Shown piece after piece: positions 59,108 to 64,000 of a DNA stretch of 64,000 nt. Both the position numbers and the translations under genes were made by a program. The notes beneath the pieces are model-generated. The model was not told the origin of the DNA, ran no database searches, and saw only the letters and a list, made by a program, of their open reading frames with translations. Positions within the stretch are counted from its first letter, which is position 1. Every line of letters begins with the position of its first letter. The stretch is taken from contig JAZUMK010000013.1 of NCBI GenBank assembly GCA_045603585.1, positions 70,832 through 134,831 on the forward strand, written 5' to 3'. This DNA comes from SFEL01 sp045603585 (lineage in GTDB: Bacteria; Bacillota; Clostridia; Christensenellales; CAG-138).

Positions 59108-60586
59108 ATGGAAAAACAGGAGCTTTATAAGGATATAGCACAGCGTACAAACGGAGATATATACATTGGCGTGGTTGGGCCGGTGCGTACCGGAAAATCC
59201 ACGTTTATCAAGCGTTTTATGGATGTTATGGTCATTCCAAACATCAAAGATGAAAATCAGCGGGTGCGTCTTATAGATGAATCGCCTCAAAGTGCAGCCG
59301 GTCGTACGATAATGACAACACAGCCAAGATTTATTCCGAATGAAGCAGCCGCGCTTAATATAGGTCAGGATTGTTCGGTAAGGGTGCGCCTTGCAGACTG
59401 TGTTGGATACATGGTGGAAGGGGCAGTGGGACACACGGAAAACAATGCCCCCAGAATGATTCGCACGCCCTGGTTTGACTATGATATTCCCTTTGAGGAT
59501 GCTGCAGAGATAGGCACAAACAAAGTTATAACAGAGCATTCCACCATTGGTATAATGATAACCACAGACGGATCTATAACTGATATAGACCGCTCGGCAT
59601 ATATCGATGCGGAAGCTCGTGTAATTGCTGAGCTTAAGGCGGCGGGCCGTCCCTTTGTGGTATTGGTAAACAGCACCGATCCGTCCGGAGAAAAGGCAGC
59701 AGAACTTTCAAAGGAACTTGCAGAAAAATACGGCGTAATAACAATGGCTGCCGATGTAATGCATATGGAGCAGATGCAGTTTGAAGGACTTTTAAAATCC
59801 ATTCTTATGGCTTTCCCCATGAGCTGTGTGCAGCTTAAGCTTCCGTCATGGGTAAACACACTTGGAGCTGATCATTGGCTGGTACAGCGTATTACAGAGC
59901 CTTTTATGGAAGCTTTACAAAACGCAGAAAAAATGGGGGATGGGGAAGAGATAGCTGCGGCGCTGTGGGGTATAGAGGGATTTGAACAGCCTGTATTCGA
60001 GGGGCTGGATCTGGCCGGCGGCATGGTGAAAATCTCCATGAATCCGGTAGGCGGTATGTTCTATAAGATAATCAGCGAGGAATGCGGCTATGAAATTCAA
60101 AACGATGCCCATCTCATATCTTCAATTAAGGAATTTATTGTAGCAAAGCGGGAATACGACAGAATACGCCACGCATTGGAGCAGGCGGCAGCTACAGGCT
60201 ATGGAACTGTGCCGCCGGATATAGATGATATGGTGCTGGCTGAGCCGGAAATCATACAGCGGGGAGGCCGCTTCGGGGTTAAGCTTAAAGCGCAGGCATC
60301 AGGATTGCATCTTATAAAGGTAAACATAGAATCCGAGGTGTCTCCTCTGGTTGGAACAGAGGAGCAAAGCGAAGAATTTGCCTCATATCTTACACAAATA
60401 TTTGAAAAGGATCCCGCAAAGCTGTGGCAGACTGATATTTTCGGAAAGTCCTTATATGATATGGTAAAAGAAGGAATGGCATCAAAGGTAGGCAGAATGC
60501 CGGAAAACGTACAGCAAAAGCTGCAGAACACAGTGGAGCGAATGGTGAACGACGGTTGTAATGGATTGATATGTATAATGCTATAA
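59108..60586 (+). CDS. spoIVA: Stage IV sporulation protein A (SpoIVA), coat basement ATPase
   Basis: 492 residues, the family length. The N-terminus (DIAQRTNGDIYIGVVGPVRTGKSTFIKRFMD) contains the Walker A motif GPVRTGKST. The middle holds the degenerate GTPase-like fold (LADCVGYMVEGAVGHTE), and the C-terminal SpoIVM-interacting region follows. It polymerises with ATP hydrolysis around the forespore. The start is ATG 59108 after AGGGAGG (59096-59102); GTG 59102 is within that site. A sporulation-specific promoter is expected, but no clear sigma-E box was confirmed. This is strong proof of a spore-forming host. Confidence 0.98.
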   Translation: MEKQELYKDIAQRTNGDIYIGVVGPVRTGKSTFIKRFMDVMVIPNIKDENQRVRLIDESPQSAAGRTIMTTQPRFIPNEAAALNIGQDCSVRVRLADCVGYMVEGAVGHTENNAPRMIRTPWFDYDIPFEDAAEIGTNKVITEHSTIGIMITTDGSITDIDRSAYIDAEARVIAELKAAGRPFVVLVNSTDPSGEKAAELSKELAEKYGVITMAADVMHMEQMQFEGLLKSILMAFPMSCVQLKLPSWVNTLGADHWLVQRITEPFMEALQNAEKMGDGEEIAAALWGIEGFEQPVFEGLDLAGGMVKISMNPVGGMFYKIISEECGYEIQNDAHLISSIKEFIVAKREYDRIRHALEQAAATGYGTVPPDIDDMVLAEPEIIQRGGRFGVKLKAQASGLHLIKVNIESEVSPLVGTEEQSEEFASYLTQIFEKDPAKLWQTDIFGKSLYDMVKEGMASKVGRMPENVQQKLQNTVERMVNDGCNGLICIML

Positions 60587-60589
60587 AAA

Positions 60590-60619
60590 GAAAAGGCAGG
60601 CCGTAACGGTCTGCTTTTC
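60590..60619 (+). terminator. Terminator after spoIVA
   Basis: GAAAAGGCAGGCCG pairs with CGGTCTGCTTTTC, loop TAA. A second A/T-flanked hairpin (ACATCGCA...TGCGATGT, 60650-60676) follows. Confidence 0.75.
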
Positions 60620-60852
60620 CATAAAAAATGAAGCTAACAGAAAACAAAAACATCGCAATCATCAGACTGCGATGTTTATGTGAAATGACTCAAAAACTAA
60701 TACAATTCCCGGCTATCATTTTGCAATTACCCTTTCGTTTTGCAATGGGTGCATTTGGGTGCAAAAATTGGTTCTTGGGTGCAAAAAAAGCTCGGTGGGT
60801 GCAACACCGAGCTTTCGTTTTTCTATTAGAAACTATCTGACAAGTCATAGCT
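60620..60852. other. Left border of the LysR/YeiH cassette with GGGTGCA repeats
   Basis: No gene. Four direct GGGTGCA copies at 60747, 60757, 60777 and 60797 (spacing 10, 20, 20). CCTTTCGTTTTGCAATGGGTGCA (60731-60753) recurs inverted at 63241-63264. A terminator-like stem AAAGCTCGGTG/CACCGAGCTTT (60787-60815) has the last GGGTGCA in its loop and serves the minus-strand LysR gene. Confidence 0.55.
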
Positions 60853-61707
60853 TTAGCAGTTTGCAAGAAATAGATCGGCTTTGGGTTCTGCAACCGAACG
60901 GTTAATATAAACAAGATTGAATTCACCAGTGATCTCCATGTCCTCCACCCTAAATGTTGCCAAGTCATTTCGGCAGTGACTAATTGGTTCATATGCAAAA
61001 GTAATCAAATGATCCGTTGCAACCAAGTCGCAAATAATAGAAAAATTACTGATGGACGAATGCCGGCTGAAGCTGTCCAGTGAATAACCTCTTGCTGCCA
61101 CGGCCTGTTCCAGAAGCATGCGTGTTCCGGAACCTTTCTCACGCACAAGCAGGCTTTCCTGAAGAACTTCCTCAAGGGATACGGTTCTGCCTTCAAAAGA
61201 ATGGCCGCGGCTGCATATGCCCAAAAAGCTCTCTTTTTTATAGAGGCGGTGCGGATACTTTTCTTTATCGAATACGCCTTCGATGATTGCAAAGTCCAAT
61301 TCTCCTCGTTCGAGCATAGCAAGCAATGTTTCAGTATTGTCGACCAGCAGATCAATCTGGTGATTCTCTATTTTTAGGAATTGGCGTACCGTTGGCACGA
61401 GAACATATTCTCCTATGGTCTTGGTGGCTCCCACCCGCAGATGCAGCATATCGGTCTGCACAAATCCGGCGCGGAGGTCATGCTCCGCTGCTCGTGTGCT
61501 GTCGATATGCCGTTTCAGTCGCTCTGCTTCAGGAGTTCTATGCAAGCTATGACCATCATAAACAAAGAGCTTTATGCCGTAATAATTCTCTAGATAGTGG
61601 ATGTGCTGCGTCACGCCGGGCTGAGTCATTTGCAGACGCTCGGCAGTGCGACGGTAGTTCATTTCCTCGTACAGGGTCAGAAAGGTTTCCGTTCGGTAAT
61701 CAAGCAT
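60853..61707 (-). CDS. LysR-family regulator of the YeiH-like exporter
   Basis: 284 residues. The N-terminal helix-turn-helix (MNYRRTAERLQMTQPGVTQHIHYLENYYG) and a periplasmic-binding-type effector domain (VGATKTIGEYVLVPTVRQFLK; LVREKGSGTRMLLEQAV) are intact. LysR genes divergent from YeiH-type exporters are a standard pairing, and regulation of that gene is likely. ATG 61707 is preceded by GGGCGGTG. It lies in a cassette bounded by repeats. Composition is nearer to the host than that of the exporter. Confidence 0.93.
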   Translation of the reverse strand: MLDYRTETFLTLYEEMNYRRTAERLQMTQPGVTQHIHYLENYYGIKLFVYDGHSLHRTPEAERLKRHIDSTRAAEHDLRAGFVQTDMLHLRVGATKTIGEYVLVPTVRQFLKIENHQIDLLVDNTETLLAMLERGELDFAIIEGVFDKEKYPHRLYKKESFLGICSRGHSFEGRTVSLEEVLQESLLVREKGSGTRMLLEQAVAARGYSLDSFSRHSSISNFSIICDLVATDHLITFAYEPISHCRNDLATFRVEDMEITGEFNLVYINRSVAEPKADLFLANC

Positions 61708-61817
61708 AACGCACCGCCCATAATTTGAGATTAACAGGTAATAATAAATGATAATTTCACTTTATCACACGGATGCGATATAATCAAGCCTGTTATCAAG
61801 CGAAAAGGAGATTCACC

Positions 61818-62846
61818 ATGAAGATCATAAAGCTGCTACCCGGGATTGTGCTGCCGATCATCGTCGCGCTGCTGGCTTGCTGGCTTGAGAGCCTGTTGCC
61901 CATCCACCTGATTGGCTCTGCGGTAATTGCCATGTTCATTGGCATGTTTCTCAACCAGTTCGTGCGCAAGACGGATGTGTTCGCCACAGGGCTGAAGTTC
62001 ACCTCCAAGAAGATATTGAAATTCGCCATTATCCTGCTGGGGCTGTCGCTGAACATCACCACCATCTTGCACGTAGGCCGGATGTCCCTGACGGTAATGG
62101 TCTTCACCTTACTGACCTGCTTTGGCGGCGGTTACTTCATCGGCAAGGCGCTGGGACTGAACTGGAAGCTGTCCAATTTGATCTCCGCCGGTACGGGCAT
62201 CTGCGGCGGCTCTGCCATTGCTGCCATCGCTCCCACCATCGACGCGGATGACAACGATGTTGCCTACGCTATGTCCGCCACCTTCCTGTTTGACATGGCG
62301 ATGATCGTGCTGTTTCCCATCATGGGCCGGGCACTGGGTATGACGGATCAGGCCTTTGGCATCTGGGCAGGTACGGCGGTGAACGACACCTCCTCCGTGG
62401 TGGCCACCGGCTATGCCTTCTCCGAGGCGGCGGGCGATTTCGCCACCATGGTCAAGCTGACCCGCACGCTGGCGATCATCCCCACGGTGATCGTGTTCGC
62501 CCTTGTGCAGCTGAACCTGAAGCGTAAGGAAGCCATGGCTCTCCAGCAGGACGGCAGTGCGCTTAAAGCTGAGTTCTCCATCAAGAAGATCTTCCCCTGG
62601 TTCATTCTGGGTTTTCTGGCCATGTCCATCGTGGCGAGCATCCTTCCTATCCCTGCGCAGTTGGTGAGCGGCACCAAGACTGCCAGCAAGTTCCTGATGG
62701 TCTGCGCACTGGCTGCCATCGGATTGAATACCTCCTTCGCCAGCATGAAGAAGGCTGGCATCCGCCCCATGATCCACGGTTTCATCATTTCTGCGCTGGT
62801 TGTAATTGTGGCGCTGCTGGTGGAGATGGGCATGGGAATCGTGTAA
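61818..62846 (+). CDS. YeiH/UPF0324 family putative sulfate exporter
   Basis: 342 residues and about ten helices. Family features are GSAVIAMFIGMFLNQFVRK, ILKFAIILLGLSLN, SAGTGICGGSAIAAIAPTI and FGIWAGTAVNDTSSVVATGYAFS. The family exports anions; sulfate/sulfite is proposed for some members. The start is ATG 61818 with AAGGAG (61803-61808); an upstream in-frame ATG has no site. The gene is clearly GC-richer than its surroundings (long runs of C/G third positions), a sign of transfer. A strong terminator follows at 62869-62903. Confidence 0.93.
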   Translation: MKIIKLLPGIVLPIIVALLACWLESLLPIHLIGSAVIAMFIGMFLNQFVRKTDVFATGLKFTSKKILKFAIILLGLSLNITTILHVGRMSLTVMVFTLLTCFGGGYFIGKALGLNWKLSNLISAGTGICGGSAIAAIAPTIDADDNDVAYAMSATFLFDMAMIVLFPIMGRALGMTDQAFGIWAGTAVNDTSSVVATGYAFSEAAGDFATMVKLTRTLAIIPTVIVFALVQLNLKRKEAMALQQDGSALKAEFSIKKIFPWFILGFLAMSIVASILPIPAQLVSGTKTASKFLMVCALAAIGLNTSFASMKKAGIRPMIHGFIISALVVIVALLVEMGMGIV

Positions 62847-62868
62847 GAAAGCTGCAAGACAATTGAGC

Positions 62869-62903
62869 AAAGCCACAGTTCAAAACAAAACTGTGGCTTT
62901 TGT
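62869..62903 (+). terminator. Terminator after the YeiH-like gene
   Basis: AAAGCCACAGTT pairs with AACTGTGGCTTT, then TGTCTTT. Confidence 0.85.
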
Positions 62904-63041
62904 CTTTGGATTGGGGAATGGCGTTATCTTTCAAACAGTTCTTCACAGTCTCCATTTTCATAGATGTACACTTCTTCGACAGAGAGGAGCATGGAGCGTC
63001 ACCTCACTCGGCAGCGTCGGGAGCCATGAGACCGGCAGCCT

Positions 63042-63234
63042 TCAGCTTGCTCAGCAGGTATGTGATAAGGCATATTTTGACGCTGCTCTGGATGATATAT
63101 GTTCCCGATTTTTGTCTATTCCAAATGAAGAAATCGAAAGTATGCTAGAAGCGCTGGGGGCACAATATCCTGCGGCTCTCATTGATCACTTCAAGCTCTA
63201 CATCGATGAAATAAGAAAATTCTGTCAGGAATAA
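63042..63234 (+). pseudogene. Gene remnant after the cassette
   Basis: The frame ending at 63234 encodes a plausible helical protein end (AYFDAALDDICSRF, then EEIESMLEALGAQYPAALI). Upstream in the same frame the sequence becomes low-quality (Cys/Arg-rich) and no start or ribosome-binding site is found, while another frame carries a different 80-codon stretch. This looks like the 3' part of a decayed gene of unknown family. Confidence 0.4.
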
Positions 63235-63350
63235 GCATTTTGCACCCAATAACAAAATGAAAGGGCTATTGTTCAAACGAAAGCCCTAATAACAAAATAA
63301 TAGCTTACCTTTCGTTTTGTTATGCACCCACCGGGGAAAGTGGGTGCATT
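63235..63350. repeat. Right border of the cassette: inverted repeats and hairpins
   Basis: TGCACCC at 63241 and 63323 and GGGTGCA at 63342. ATAACAAAATGAAAGG (63249-63264) is repeated inverted as CCTTTCGTTTTGTTAT (63309-63324, one mismatch). AGGGCT...AGCCCT and a 9-bp hairpin (63323-63331 with 63340-63348) are nested inside. It mirrors the left border at 60731-60803. Confidence 0.55.
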
Positions 63351-63408
63351 TTCTGTTAGCGGATTTTGAGCAGATTTCAGTATCGAAAATGGCAGCGACA
63401 GAAGCGGC

Positions 63409-63450
63409 ATGCAAAACTGCAAAAATCCGGGTGCTTTTGCCGTTTTGCAT
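63409..63450. repeat. Long near-perfect hairpin at the edge of the tRNA inverted repeat
   Basis: ATGCAAAAC-T-GCAAAA (63409-63424) pairs with TTTTGC-C-GTTTTGCAT (63435-63450), 15 of 16 positions. It ends one base before the large inverted repeat starts (63452). There is no T-tract. Confidence 0.6.
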
Positions 63451-63451
63451 T

Positions 63452-63539
63452 AGGATTTTGCAAGAACATAAAGAAAAGGACTGAAACCTTGTATCAAAGT
63501 TTCAGTCCTTTTATGGTCTGGGTGAGAGGATTTGAACCT
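63452..63539 (-). repeat. Inverted repeat, left arm (at least 88 bp)
   Basis: The reverse complement is identical at all 88 positions to 63913-64000. It covers the tRNA T-arm and acceptor 3' half, CCA, a 14-bp-stem terminator and about 20 bp beyond. The right arm reaches the window edge, so the repeat may be longer. Confidence 0.95.
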
Positions 63540-63590
63540 GCGGCCCTCTGGTCCCAAACCAGATGCGCGAACAAACTGCGCTACACCCCG
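63514..63590 (-). tRNA. Degenerate, chimeric tRNA-Pro (anticodon TGG)
   Basis: 77 nt with CCA; anticodon loop TTTGGGA gives UGG. Faults are visible: acceptor pair 2-71 is G/A and T-stem pair 50-64 is C/C, both within the tract shared with tRNA-Pro(GGG). The D-loop AGTTTGTTC has lost G19 and A21. A strong promoter nevertheless precedes it. It is probably a pseudogene or a poorly working tRNA; a good UGG copy should exist elsewhere. Confidence 0.75.
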
Positions 63591-63618
63591 ATTCATCTCG
63601 CACCACGCGACGTCGTTT

Positions 63619-63647
63619 ATAATACTTGATTTTGAATAAAATGTCAA
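63619..63647 (-). promoter_or_regulatory. Promoter of the tRNA-Pro(TGG)
   Basis: On the minus strand, TTGACA (63647-63642), 17 bp, TATTAT (63624-63619). Confidence 0.75.
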
Positions 63648-63803
63648 CTACTTTTTTTAAGAAACACATCATATTGTGCAAACTTATATTTCGTATACCT
63701 CATAACGGCTGAATTTTAAATATATTATTTTTATTTTTCGCCTGATTTACTGATTTTTTTATCGATAAAACCGATTTCAGAATTTTTATATATAATCACA
63801 TGC

Positions 63804-63832
63804 TTGACATTTTATGCTTTCGGTGCTATGAT
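63804..63832 (+). promoter_or_regulatory. Promoter of the tRNA-Pro(GGG)
   Basis: TTGACA (63804-63809), 17 bp, TATGAT (63827-63832). The stretch 63648-63803 between the two divergent tRNA promoters is AT-rich with no gene seen. Confidence 0.75.
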
Positions 63833-63861
63833 TATTATCGTTCCGCGGAACACAATTGAAT

Positions 63862-63938
63862 CTGGGTGTGGCGCAGTTTGGTAGCGTGCTTGAATGGGGT
63901 TCAAGAGGCCGGAGGTTCAAATCCTCTCACCCAGACCA
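63862..63938 (+). tRNA. tRNA-Pro (anticodon GGG)
   Basis: 77 nt with CCA. The acceptor CTGGGTG/CACCCAG is perfect, the D-loop AGTTTGGTA is normal, anticodon stem CTTGA/TCAAG, loop ATGGGGT, anticodon GGG reading CCC. T-stem GGAGG/CCTCT is paired. It appears functional. Confidence 0.93.
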
Positions 63939-64000
63939 TAAAAGGACTGAAACTTTGATACAAGGTTTCAGTCCTTTTCTTTATGTTCTTGCAAAATCCT
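63913..64000 (+). repeat. Inverted repeat, right arm (continues past window)
   Basis: Identical in reverse complement to 63452-63539. It includes the terminator AAAAGGACTGAAAC/GTTTCAGTCCTTTT (63941-63979). Confidence 0.95.

Noticed and set aside
60620..63450. Insertion sequence or prophage around the LysR/YeiH genes
   Set aside because: No transposase, integrase or phage gene is present and no clear target-site duplication was found; only structured borders.
63366..63629. Plus-strand open frame across the minus-strand tRNA-Pro
   Set aside because: It reads through a tRNA, a terminator and a hairpin; no ribosome-binding site; chance frame.
1..64000. CRISPR array
   Set aside because: No set of regularly spaced identical 25-40-bp repeats was seen; the GGGTGCA copies are too short and too close.

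Overview
This window comes from an anaerobic, endospore-forming member of the Bacillota, most likely class Clostridia. The evidence is sporulation genes (SpoIVA, a SpoIVFA/SpoIVFB-like pair, YtfJ/GerW, a CotJC-like manganese catalase, a CotH-domain protein), WhiA, RapZ, ScpA/ScpB, a sodium-pumping decarboxylase, many radical-SAM and Fe-S proteins, frequent TTG/GTG starts behind strong GGAGG sites, and moderate GC. Nearly all of the sequence is ordinary chromosome with dense, often overlapping operons. The last 3.4 kb is different.

Layout: 1-5.4 kb is a partial D-Ala-D-Ala carboxypeptidase, then an operon of M50 protease, scpA, scpB, DUF2953, ytfJ, a dacB-like gene and rluB. 5.4-9.0 kb is a four-gene Na+-translocating oxaloacetate decarboxylase operon (gamma, biotin carrier, beta, alpha) behind a structured leader. 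9.0-13.4 kb holds a large lamin-tail/CotH lipoprotein on the minus strand and a barnase/barstar pair. 13.6-17.1 kb is a two-component system fused by overlap to a PflX-like radical-SAM gene. At 17.2-17.4 kb there is a probable independent structured RNA. 17.4-26.1 kb carries a solute-binding-like protein, murB, rapZ, whiA, dnaE and an rRNA methyltransferase. 26-36 kb is a mixed metabolic stretch: GH13 amylase, GNAT, MFS and AEC transporters, a Crp/Fnr regulator divergent from a ferredoxin, Fe-S proteins and DUF1002. At 35-37 kb a DUF5685 protein overlaps a J-domain protein. 37-49 kb is rich in envelope and sporulation genes: class A PBP, an FHA-FtsW-PBP operon, DUF3810, a sugar-binding-type lipoprotein, RodA and SpoIVFA/FB-like. 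49-53 kb is TIGR03960 radical SAM, DUF2344 and RNase G, followed by tRNA-Thr and tRNA-Pro. 53-60.6 kb has TfoX-like, Mn-catalase, YitT-like, DUF512 radical SAM, Der, an SPL-type radical SAM and SpoIVA.

The right end (60.6-64.0 kb) is accessory. A LysR regulator and a GC-rich YeiH-family exporter lie between imperfect inverted repeats containing GGGTGCA motifs. They are followed by gene debris, a strong hairpin, a degenerate chimeric tRNA-Pro(UGG) on the minus strand and a sound tRNA-Pro(GGG) on the plus strand. The 3' part of both tRNAs and their terminators form a perfect inverted repeat of at least 88 bp that runs off the window.

The items most worth a second look are the inverted repeat that appears to have overwritten one tRNA, the uncharacterised RNA at about 17213-17383, the structured leader of the sodium-pump operon, the DUF5685/J-domain pair with Asp-rich motifs resembling isoprenoid synthases, the membrane-anchored barnase with barstar, and the YeiH cassette with its phased repeats. 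No CRISPR array, prophage or transposase was seen.
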